Assembly: GCA_958430865.1 (NCBI GenBank)
Contig: CAUDNR010000519.1
Span: 1,806-27,487, forward strand
Reading direction: 5' to 3'
From: Entrophospora sp. SA101
Taxonomy: Eukaryota; Glomeromycota; Glomeromycetes; Entrophosporales; Entrophosporaceae
Length of the DNA: 25,682 nucleotides
Below are positions 1 through 9,400 of this stretch, in pieces. Position 1 is the first letter of the stretch. Each line of letters starts with the position of its first letter. Below the pieces are notes generated by a model. That model saw only the letters and a program-made list of their open reading frames with translations, did no database searches and had not been told where the DNA came from. A program made the translations under genes and the position numbers.

Positions 1-1344
1 GCGTGGGTAACGATTTCGTAACCTCGTCCACATACCCATCCTGAAGGGAACCCAAGTCATCTTAAAATGTTGTGATTTTCCACACTCCAAATACGCATTC
101 TCCCAATATTAAAAAAAAATTTATTTTATGATTATATACGTATAAAATCCAGATTGGTGACACAATAAAACGGTAACTGGTAAAATAGTCCGTATTTAGT
201 AAAGTATTAGTATCAGCATTTAAAGATTGGCAACATTTCCGATCATTTGACTTACTAAAAAAAGAAAATATATTAAAAGTTTTTTTACTTTAACATTAAT
301 ATTATATTGTACGTGTTCAAAAAAAAATGTTTATTTTACATTTAAGGAAATTAAGGAAATTGTATATTAATGTGATATTTCGATCAATATTAAAAAATTA
401 GCATTGTGCCCTTTTTTATCTTTAGATTTTCAAAAAGACTTTTTGACAATAAAGAAACAATTATTATTCTGAATTATCTTGATTTTTTAGTGGTGACTAA
501 GTATCTTTACGTTTTCAAAAAAGATATGTTGGCTTTTTTTTTTTTTTTTGATGAAGAAATCAATTCTGTAGCAATCAAAGTATCTTTACATTTTCGAAAA
601 GGACATGTTGGCTTTTTTTTTTGACAATAGAGAAGAAATCAATTTTGTTTTTTTATATATATAGTAACAACCAAGTATTTTTTACATTCTCAAAAAAGAC
701 ATGTTTGGCTTTTTTTTTGACAATAAAAATCAATTCTTAGTAACCTTTACATTCTCAAAAAAGACATGTTGACTTTTTTTTTTGACAATAAAGAAATTAT
801 CCTGTTTGTTTTTTTTGTGGTGATTATGTATCTTTAGATTTTCAAAAAAAGACTTTTTGACAATAGATAAATAAATTATCTTTCTTAAAACGAAATTCAT
901 GAGAAATTAATATATTTAGTTAAACTGTTTAATATTTTATTTTTTTTTATTAAAAATTATAAATATTGCCTTTGTTACACATTATAATGTGATGATATTC
1001 AAAACACTCGTATACCATGCATTAAAAAACACCAAATTCTGCGTAATTTCCGTTATAATATCTATGCATCCTGTAGTAATTCTGCGGTTTTGCGATTTTT
1101 TTTTCAAAAAAAAAACGAATCTATAATTAAAGGATTTGGATCAAAAAGAATAGTCACGCGATCATTAAATTAGTTATTATCATTATTATTTAATTATTGT
1201 TATTTAAAAATTGTTACAAAATAGAATCCTAAATTACTACCATTAAAATAAAGCACATTTAAACTTCACAAAGACTCTTCAGATAAATTCTATCATCTAA
1301 AATTTCGTTCTACATTACAAGAAGAAATCGGTAACCATATACAA
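1..1344. other. AT-rich stretch without a recognisable gene
   Basis: No frame here shows convincing coding character. The only open frames are low-complexity by-products of A and T runs. The stretch holds the tandem repeat listed separately at 410-870 and otherwise unique AT-rich DNA. Nothing else is supported. Confidence 0.6.
410..870. repeat. Degenerate tandem repeat, about six units of 64-97 bp
   Basis: A core reading roughly ttTacattttcaaaaaagacatgttggc (variable), followed by a T run and then ttgacaata, recurs near 429, 512, 590, 685, 749 and 840. Unit spacing varies from about 64 to 97 bp because the T runs and spacers differ. The first and last units share the variant gactttttgacaata, and the inner four share the variant acatgttggc or a near form of it. 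This is a minisatellite-like array in non-coding DNA. It is not part of the large duplication. Confidence 0.7.
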
Positions 1345-1589
1345 ATGCTATTTGTCTAATGCAACTTTTATATTAAACGTAGATCCACAATAAATTGTCC
1401 ATTCATTTTTTTTAGATTCAGAAGAAGAAAGTGAGGTATCAAATGTTTGTTGAAATTGACATTGATATACAGATTTGACTTTCATATTCAATCAACAGAG
1501 TGGTCACAAAAGTCACAAATTAAAATTCCATTGTTAACATGAAATTCACCAGGATTTTCTTCTACTCTAGTATTGAATGTAATGTACTT
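1345..1589 (-). pseudogene. Relic of a BED/CGBP1-like zinc-finger protein
   Basis: Read on the minus strand from 1589, the frame encodes a stretch with the pattern ENPGEFHVNNGILICDFCDH, containing a CxxC knuckle. Stops follow, and after a frame change a serine-rich stretch (DTSLSSSESKKNEW) appears. This layout, a PGEF-like lead, a CxxC finger and then a TSLSSSESKK-like linker, resembles the short BED/CGBP1-type zinc-finger proteins, related to hAT transposase DNA-binding domains, that I know from Glomeromycete genomes. At least two in-frame stops and one frameshift make it a relic. The assignment rests on memory of the family, with no alignment. Confidence 0.4.
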
Positions 1590-2259
1590 CTTCTATTTAT
1601 CATGTTATATCAAAACAAAACAAATAGCAATTAAAATTTAATTGACAGTCCATTGATCAATGATAGTGATAGAAATTTAATTTGTGAGCCTTTTAACAAA
1701 ATATAATTTAAATAGCATTTCTTAAAAAAAAAAAAGGGCATTAAAAGAAAATCAAAAATTTGGAAACAAGGGAGCGGAACAAAATTCTCCAAAAAAATAT
1801 TCATGCAGGTCATGTTGACAAAGGTGATCAATATAATGCCCAAAGTGTGTGTGTATTGAAAATGGCTGAAGAAAATGTAATTAGTCAAGAATCAATTCCA
1901 AAAGTAGAGTTGGATTACTTGTTATTCTGCAGCATGCAAACTGAACATCAAAAAATGTTCTTAACAATAATAACAATGAATAATTCATAATAAGTTTTTT
2001 TTTGAATAAAATTCTTTATTCATCATTATTCATATTTTCATAAAAATAATTGAGAATTACCATTAAAACTAGCAACATTGTGTTTACATTGTCGCAATTA
2101 CATTATTATTTCTTTCATTATTTTATATATGTTTTTACATGGAGCCCTTAGTTGCCAAAGTGTAAACTATTTATTCTAGTACTGTAATATAAGAAAAGAG
2201 AAAATTTTATATTTTTGAATAAATCAAGTCCCTATTCACAAAATTCTATCACTTTATGG
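1590..2259. other. AT-rich stretch without a supported gene
   Basis: Short open frames exist on both strands around 1631-1990, but they overlap each other, lack family features and have ordinary AT-driven composition. I see no RNA gene or other element. Confidence 0.5.
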
Positions 2260-2319
2260 ATATATAGAAAGTCAGTACCGTACTGAGCTTTGAAATTTTT
2301 TTTCAGACTTTCTATATAT
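2260..2319. repeat. Inverted repeat with 14-bp perfect arms
   Basis: The arm atatatagaaagtc (2260-2273) is perfectly complementary to gactttctatatat (2306-2319), separated by 32 bp. It could form a hairpin in RNA or be the remains of a small inverted-repeat transposon. It ends exactly at the ATG of the 40-codon open frame beginning at 2320. Confidence 0.7.
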
Positions 2320-2442
2320 ATGTCTGGAACACAACTATCTGCGCCACAACGCCAATTTTATGATCCCGTGGTTTTTGAAGATCTTCAAGCAATTTTAATT
2401 AAAATACTTGGGAGTGAGAATATTATGCATAAAAAAAATTAA
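2320..2442 (+). CDS. Possible 40-residue small protein or first exon (doubtful)
   Basis: An ATG at 2320 opens a 40-codon frame beginning MSGTQLSAPQRQFYDP and ending in TAA at 2440-2442. The mixed, non-repetitive composition (Q, P, D, E, V) stands out against the AT-rich surroundings, which is the only reason for listing it. I do not recognise the product. It might be a small protein, a first exon whose partner was not found, or chance. No clear donor site was seen at its end. The inverted repeat at 2260-2319 sits immediately upstream and would overlap a short leader. Confidence 0.2.
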   Translation: MSGTQLSAPQRQFYDPVVFEDLQAILIKILGSENIMHKKN

Positions 2443-2980
2443 TATAATTTTGAATAGTTGGGATGTGAAGCATCCTAGCATGATATAGTTTTTCGTAAAT
2501 AGACTATTTCGTGGCCAAATGGTGGATTGGCGAGTAACTCCGTAATTTTATCATATAAAACATTTAATAAAGTTGACAAAATGTAAATTTTAAGGCTTTA
2601 CGTTGTCTATACTTATCAAATTTTCTCAAATTTTAACCATATACAATTCGAGATATTTTAAGAGGGCTTACTTAATGACGTAATCCATGATTCAACGGAG
2701 TTTTGAAGGTTTTACTAAGCTTAAAGTTTCATAAAAATCACGGATTTTTTTGTCTAATTTAAAATTTTCATCCTAAATTTATTATTAATGCAAACTCGAC
2801 GAGACTTTAAGTTTATATGCAAATTAACTTTAATCATGTTTACTTAATGCGCCAGTCCTGGTTTGATTAATAAAATTTTGAACTGCATAAGGCGTAACAT
2901 TTCCGATTATTAAAATGATCATCAGGTGGTCGGATATTTATGGTACAATGATAATATTTTCGAATATTTGATTTATTAAA
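2443..2980. other. Non-coding stretch upstream of the PARP-like gene
   Basis: Many stops occur in all frames. Less AT-skewed islands, such as 2510-2550 and 2660-2710, look like worn repeat DNA, but I could not define ends or an internal repeat. The promoter of the gene at 2981 must lie here; I see no distinctive element. Confidence 0.5.
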
Positions 2981-3822
2981 ATGTCATTAAACAATAATCT
3001 TTCGTTATTCGTTTCTGCTCTCAGTGCAATTACTAATACTCAAGTCATTACTTGTAACGATTATTTGAAAAGTTGTGATAATGATGGAGATGAAATTCTA
3101 TTAAAGCGAGATGATTTGTTTAAAATTTTCTTGCCTAAAATCATGAACTTAGGTAATTCGTCATTATATTTTCTCTTTATAAAATAAATAAATATACATA
3201 TATACAAAACAAAAAATAATTTTATTATTATTATTGTTATTTTGCACCATGTTTATAAAATATGAAAGAAAAAGAAAAGGACAGTGTTAATATTTTTTCA
3301 AATTTAGATATGAGAAAAGATTTATTAGATCCACAATTTAATTTTGATTATGAAGGTATTGAAGACATTAAACAAAATATAGGAGGATTTGAATATAAAA
3401 AACCTTATGGATGGAAAAGAATTGGATTAAATGTTTTAGATAAATATGATAATGGTAATAATGAATGGATTGGATTTGATGATAATCGTAGACGTAAACC
3501 TAATACTAATGAATGGCCAGTTTCATATCACGGCACAGGCAAATACAATTCAAATTGTATTGCACGAGATGGATATAATTTGTCAAAAGGAACAAGATTT
3601 GCATATGGCCATGGAATTTATTCAACACCTGATATCAAAATAGCTGAACGTTTTGCCAAAACATTTGAAATTAGAAATCACAAATATCTAATTGTGATTC
3701 AAAACAGAGTTAACCCTAAAACTATGAAGAGAATTAAAATTGGTGCTGGGATTGAATATTGGATTTCTCCTAATGATAAAGATATTAGACCATACGCAAT
3801 TTGTTATAAAAAAGTTGATTAA
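2981..3822 (+). CDS. PARP-like ADP-ribosyltransferase-fold protein, two exons
   Basis: Two exons, 2981-3152 and 3269-3822, joined over a 116-bp intron (GTAATT...GAAAG) in matching phase, give a 241-residue protein. Residues 1-57 are an N-terminal region ending LPKIMNL. Residues about 100-241 carry a PARP/ART-like catalytic fold: YHGT with His145, GHGIYSTP with Tyr175, and IEYWI with Glu220 followed by DIRPYAI. The three residues match the H-Y-E triad order of PARP-type enzymes, and the last block resembles the NEYIVYD strand of PARP1. If active, it would transfer ADP-ribose from NAD+ to a target; the target is unknown. I know similar YHGT/GRGIYSTP proteins as a large family in Glomeromycetes. 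No signal peptide or membrane segment is seen. Acceptor choice is inferred from frame; an AG at 3273-3274 would also stay in frame. Confidence 0.75.
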
Positions 3823-4111
3823 AGTTGATTGAATTTATATTCTTTTATTATGTTATTGTTTTTAAATAATTATTATTACTATCATTATTTTATCAATTTT
3901 AAATTAAATGTTTTAGAATTGTTAGTATTTCACAAAAAGAATGTACCATAAATATATTTACCCACCTTTTAATAAATCATATTCTGATATTGAGTGTAAT
4001 CTATTATGTCAATGTTTCTTTTATATATAAATTATGTACAATGAATTAATTCCATTAACAAGTAAACCTTGTTACACTAAATCAGGAAGATCCAAATCCT
4101 CCTATGTATAG

Positions 4112-5032
4112 CTAGTTATCATTGCTGCTGGTGCCATCAGCTAGACATATCCTGCCACAATTGAAATGGCAGTAGAGATCCCTTATAAATGGATCAGGTC
4201 TTTCACCATAAGTGTTTGTGTGCAAAAAAAATGTTCCTTATGTTATGGGCAGCATTAACATCTTCAATTCCGATGTGTTAGACAGACCAGAATTTTTTGA
4301 TGCTTATCAAACCACCCATCAAACAAAGAACACACCGAAGAAGTATGGAAATCACCAACCCTCACCACCTTGCAGTGTCTAGAAAGTTCTTGGTGAATTC
4401 TTTTATAGGACCTGGAGCATGCCCATGTGATGTTGATGAGAATTTACATCACCAAATGCAACAACTGTTAATATTTGTTATTCTCTTGCACAGAATATCA
4501 AAGGCCTTCTGTTTATTAATAAAAGATTTCCATTGCAACCAATGCCAATGATGTTCATCACAAAAATCAAGGATTGTATCAAGGTAAAACAGAATGTAAG
4601 CAAGGTAATTATATTCATAGACATTAGTGACATCAGGGATTAGAATTTCTAGGTTTTGTATTGGTATAGGTGAAAGGTATGTAAGTAATATTATTCAATG
4701 ATATTCTTGTTTAATAGCAAATTAAATTAACAAAATATAGCTCACCTTGAATAACAGCCTGAAGATATTCATTTTTTTTCCAACCACAACTCACATTTTT
4801 TATAAGCACAAACAAACCTGCTAAGTTCCAGTACTCCTTGTTGGAACAACTCACAACTTTTTCATCTGAACTCACCACCATAAACAGATCTATTCTTCCA
4901 GAGTCCAGTCCAAGTACCTTGCATCCATTCAAATCAATATTTGATCCTTCTTTGTCAGCATCCTCTTTATTATCATCAACTTTCTTTTGCAGACCATCAG
5001 TTTGTATGGAGTAAGCAAAGATTTAATTTTGG
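4112..5032 (-). pseudogene. Fanzor (eukaryotic TnpB-like nuclease) relic, C-terminal half
   Basis: On the minus strand, going down from 5032, the frame shows SIQTDG, a charged linker, then KVLGLDSGRIDLF (RuvC-I, Asp codon 4905-4903) and CSNKEYWNLAGL. A probable 97-bp intron (4649-4745, phase 1) joins to a helical stretch containing DEHHWHWLQWKSF. After frame changes come GHAPGPIKEF, VGDFHTSSVCS (RuvC-II region, 4353-4351) and EDVNAAHNI (RuvC-III, Asp 4262-4260), then YGERPDPFIRD. This order is diagnostic of Fanzor nucleases: TDG, DxGRxDLF, GHAPxP, a TSxxC zinc ribbon and DVNAA. It is dead: at least three frame changes, several stops, Asp where RuvC-II usually has Glu, zinc-ribbon CxxC pairs reduced to CSLF and CLTH, and no N-terminal half. 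Intact relatives are RNA-guided DNA nucleases carried by transposons. Confidence 0.8.
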
Positions 5033-5035
5033 ATG

Positions 5036-5253
5036 GTTACATATAAGGTTGTGGGCGAAACCTCTTAATGACTGTCGAAACTCTGTCGAAACTCTAATGA
5101 ACAATTAATGTGTAACCTGTCGAAACTCTGATGATTGGCGAAAACCCCAAATGCGAAACTCTGCTGAAACTCTAATAAACAATTAATGTGTAAACTGTCG
5201 AAACTCTGTCGATTGATTTCTGGAGGAGTTTCTCCCGCAACCTTAGTTACATA
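5036..5253. mobile_element. 202-bp hAT-type MITE with 8-bp target duplication
   Basis: The element spans 5044-5245. Its ends are imperfect inverted repeats: taaggttgtgggcgaaac on the left and, read from the right end inward, taaggttgcgggagaaac (16 of 18 match). It is flanked by a perfect 8-bp direct repeat, gttacata, at 5036-5043 and 5246-5253. An 8-bp duplication is the mark of hAT superfamily insertions. The interior has no coding capacity and contains two near-copies of a 45-bp segment built on cgaaactctgtcgaaactct and caattaatgtgtaa. It borders the truncated end of the Fanzor relic. Confidence 0.85.
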
Positions 5254-5499
5254 ACAATTTAACAAACACAGTCAATCATTTCTTTTAATTAGTAAATGTT
5301 GAAATTTTATATTGAAATTCCTTGGTTGATAAAGGATCTGTGAATTAAAATTTTGCCCCTCCCTCTCTAAGTTTGAACAGCCTAAAACGGGATTGACAAA
5401 ATTCTTTAATTGACAATCCATGAACAAATCAGTGAAAAAGTCCCAAATTTATTGTGCAAGAGCTCTATAATTATATTTTACTACATTAAACTATATTAA

Positions 5500-5920
5500 T
5501 TTTTAGATAAAATTATTTTTGAGATTTACTTTATTCATATATAAAAGGATATCATTCTATGGTGCAAAAATAATAATACAACTTTTTGTGCAAAGATTGA
5601 TGATTAGCAATTTAATTAGTAATTTACAAATCTGTGTTTCTTACAATTTCCTACATAAGAATGTTTTTTTTCATCACACTTAAAATGTTTTTAAATAAAA
5701 ATTTTTTTTTTTGAGATTAACTAATTTATATATAAAAGCTACATCATCCTATGGCACAAAAAGAATAATACAACTTTTCGTCCAAAGGTTTAACAATTAG
5801 CAATTTAATTATCTAAATCTGTGTTTTTTTGATTACTAAATTATGTTAGTTTTTGGATAAAATTATTTACTTAATTTACCAAATCACCCTGTGGCACAAA
5901 AAGTATATGCAACTTTATTA
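5500..5920. repeat. Degenerate tandem repeat, two full units and one partial
   Basis: A unit running ataaaattattt, gagatt, tatataaaa, catcatcctatggcacaaaa, aataatacaactttt, tagcaatttaatta and aaatctgtgttt occurs at about 5508-5638 and 5694-5825. A shortened third unit lies at about 5853-5912. The most conserved part is ctatggYRcaaaaa at 5557, 5749 and 5889. Divergence between units is high, so the array is old compared with the duplication that copied it. Confidence 0.65.
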
Positions 5921-6057
5921 TTATTAATGTAATAAATAGTTATTTTCAAAAAAAAAATTTTTCAATTTCCTTTCGATTTCCTTTGACAAATAATAATTCT
6001 AAATCATTATGTTTTCTTCGCAATTTCAAAAAAGGCACAGTCATTTTTAATAATAGA

Positions 6058-6086
<29 letters not shown>
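6058..6086. repeat. (AAT)n microsatellite
   Basis: About nine uninterrupted AAT triplets. The second copy at 19342-19370 has exactly the same length, which is notable because such tracts normally change length quickly. Confidence 0.9.
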
Positions 6087-6089
<3 letters not shown>

Positions 6090-6425
6090 TCAATTCCGAA
6101 TAATAATTAATGATTATACATCTGTTCTGAAGATCATTCTTTAATTAGCAACAATGACACCTACCGGTTCCTTCCAAACATTAACACCATTCAAATTATA
6201 TGTACCTCACTCACTACTTTACTTTTGTTGTAAATAAAATTATCAGTTTCTCCGGCTTTTGTTTTATTTTATTCCTGATTAAAAGAATTAACTTTTAGCT
6301 CCTGATGGTGTATTCCAAAAATATATTTTATAAGTATTGAAAAGAAATAAATTTATCAGAAAATATTATCGCTGTTATATGCAATTATATATACTCACAA
6401 TATTGGAAAAGCAAAAACTGAAATA

Positions 6426-9400
6426 ATGAACAAAGGAATTTTTCGCCTACCATCTGAATTTAATGATGATGATCTTGGTCCATGGGATGTTCTACTTAGT
6501 GATTACGCGATCAGAGATATGCGAGGGTTGGAGCCTCTCGCGATTAATGCTGTCATGGTGAAACTCATGCAGATATCAAGTGGAAAATGGAAAAAATACA
6601 ATCTCCAACATACAGTACAATCTCACTCTCACATCATACCTATTTATGAGACGGAGCTTCCAGATAATGATGGCTTAAAAATTCTCTGGCAGGTTGATTA
6701 TGGATTTTCTGTTCGTAACAATTCATTTATGCAGTATGCGAAGGTTGGACAGTCACTGCGAACCAAGAGCAAATCAAAGATACATTAAAAAAATACTGAA
6801 TTACTTCATAAAGTCTACACTTCCGAGCATAAAAACCGCTGCATATCCCAACATATCAGTAATATCATTTTACCTGCAACCTTTGGAAATGAAGAAGTAA
6901 CAAAGTCTACCAAGAGCAGATTGGATAGTATTCAAATTGGTGATGAAAATTTGTTGAAGATCCATGAAATGCTTACCACAAATAAGTTTGTTCCATTATC
7001 AAAGGTAGATTATGAATGTGAACAGATCATTACTATTACTATTTAAAGATTTAACAGATGTTAAACAATCTTGCTTGCAGAACTTGTTTAAGCCACTTGT
7101 CAAGGGTGGCACTGATCTTAATTTTCAATTATCTAAGATCGAGCACGAAATTATCAACCATCCTAGATCAGCAATTGTTGTTGGTCGTTCTGGTTAGTGC
7201 CGGTAAATCTAGTCATACCCTTATAATTAGGGGAAAAAACTGACATTATTTGTTCTATTCGATACTTAGGAACTGGCAAAACCACATGTATTTTGTTTAG
7301 ACTTCTTGCATCATACTTGAAAAGTCAACTCAATTGGATATCATCTTCAAACAACAACGAGGAGACATTATCTCCAAATGACAATGATGAGAAAAGGCAA
7401 ATATTCATTACATCGAGTGAACACCTTTGCTGCAGAGTAAGGGAACATTTCAACAAGCTGCGAGAGTCAGCATTATTTGCTAATGAAAAGATGCCTGCAG
7501 CTCAATTTCATGAGTATGTTAATTTTGATGCAACAAATGTCACAAAGCTTGAAGAGGAAGATATGTTGAATGACATTCCAAATTCATTCCGTCAACTGAC
7601 AGATGACCATTTTCCATTGATAATTACCTACAAAAAGTTTATCCGAATGCTCCAGGGAACTTATGGCATTGATTTTCAGAATCCAGTCAAACAACCAAAA
7701 TTCGATGCAAATGATAATGATAATCATACAGATGATGATGACGGGAAATTACACCAACAAGACTTTATCGGTAGTGTGTCAGATGTATCATGGAGGCACT
7801 TTGTAGACTATAAACTCTTTGCAAATAAATATTGGCCTCATTTCAATGATTATTATAGGAAAAGATTTGATTGTGAACTGGTATTCTCTGAGTTTGCTAT
7901 TATCAAGGTATGTGACTATATCTAAAATACCTACACCTGCATCATGAATTGATTTGACAGTTTATAGGATTACAGTTATTTTGATTTTGTTAGTTTAAAT
8001 TTGTTTGCTACAATTTAACTGTAGTCCTACATAATGTTGTAAGATTTATACCATTAGTTAACTGTTAAGGTAGAGAAACTTCATGGCATATAATGTTCTA
8101 TTTCAAATTTCTTAAGGGTTCTAATCCGGAGGGTATACACCTATTAAGAGAGGAATATCAGAAAATCAGCACCAAGAAATACCCAGCATTTCGTTCAAAT
8201 CGTGATGAAATTTATGACTTATTTCAACAATACCAAAAAAAAAAGTCCCAGAATTTCGACTATGACTCAATAGATATGTAAGTGGTCTCAGATAATACAT
8301 AATTTTTGTTTTTTGATAAAATCTTCAACCCTTTTCTTTTAGGACTATTTCTATCTTACGTTGTGCCAAAGCAGAACCACTTGGTGGATTGTATATTCAT
8401 TAACTATATATTGATGAATGTCAAGACAACAACATTGTAGATTTAGCACTCATTTTAAAACTTTTTGAATGTGCTGACAGCATTTTTTTTGGCTGGAGAT
8501 ATATCACAATGTATTGCAAAGGGCTCATATTTCCGATTTCAAGGTAAGGATGGTTATATAAATAATTACCCCCACATGGTCCTTCTTTTAATAACTGTAA
8601 TGACAATGGTTTAATCTTAATATAGATTTGAAGGCTTTGTTATATAATTGGGAACTTGATCGATCTAATCTTATCCACCGTTGGCCTAACAACAAAAAAT
8701 CAAAAAAACCAAAACAGCCAGAACAGTTTGAAATGAATATTAATTATCGTTCACACAATGGTATCCTTAAACTTGCTTCATCAGTGATCGATCTTATTTC
8801 TCACTTTTTTCCTGATTCCATTGACCAGCTACGTGAATGTGGCGAAGTTGATGGTCCTCGACCTATTGTCTTCAACGGGTTTGAGGCTGAAACATTCTTT
8901 TTCCATGTCTTCTCTGTAGGTGAGAATGTGGAAAATAACATTGAATTTGGTGCTGAGCAAGTCATTATTGTACGTGACGATGAAACTAGACAGCGCGTGA
9001 AGAAAAAAATTGGTAATGCTTTTGTATTGATATTAACGGTGCTTGAGTCCAAGGACATGGAGTTTAATGACGTGCTGTTGTATAATTTCTTCACTGAATC
9101 ACCTGCACAATCAAAGGTAAAAATATTATGTATTCTGTTTTGGATCACATCTTATCAGCCACTTAATAATTCTTGAATCATATGTGCACACATCTAGTGG
9201 CAAGCAATCCACTCTGCTTTTGACTTTTCTTACGAAAAACATTATATCCTTTCCTCAGAGCTCAAACATCTTTATGTTGCAGTGAAAAGAGCACGGCAGC
9301 AAATTTGGATATATGATGAAAACTCTGAGTGGAGCGAGCCAATTCGTATGTATTGGAAGCATCGTGAGCTGGTCAAAGTAATTGAAAATGTGAATATGAT

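Larger units (their letters stand above)
5254..6425. other. Non-coding spacer, repeat-rich
   Basis: No convincing coding frame lies between the MITE and the helicase start. The stretch holds the degenerate tandem repeat at 5500-5920, the microsatellite at 6058-6086, and the presumed helicase promoter in its last few hundred bases, where no clear element is visible. I searched the minus strand for the missing Fanzor N-terminus and found no convincing piece. Confidence 0.55.

Noticed and set aside
406..624. 72-codon open frame in the tandem repeat
   Set aside because: It is produced by T runs (poly-Phe) and has no non-repetitive content.
410..870. Regularly spaced repeats suggesting a CRISPR-like array
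   Set aside because: Units are degenerate, spacing varies, the repeats are low-complexity and the DNA is eukaryotic in character.
1760..1990. 76-codon plus-strand open frame
   Set aside because: Overlaps an equally long minus-strand frame, has no recognisable motif, and no splice partners were found.
4297..4551. 84-codon plus-strand open frame
   Set aside because: It is the antisense of the Fanzor relic, whose family motifs read on the minus strand. The plus-strand frame shows no family features.
7058..7243. Frame containing AGKSS resembling a P-loop
   Set aside because: It runs through intron 2 of the helicase; the true Walker A is GRSGTGKTT formed by splicing 7192 to 7270.
8801..9148. 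115-codon minus-strand open frame inside helicase exon 6
   Set aside because: Shadow of the helicase coding strand, where motifs IV and V are found.
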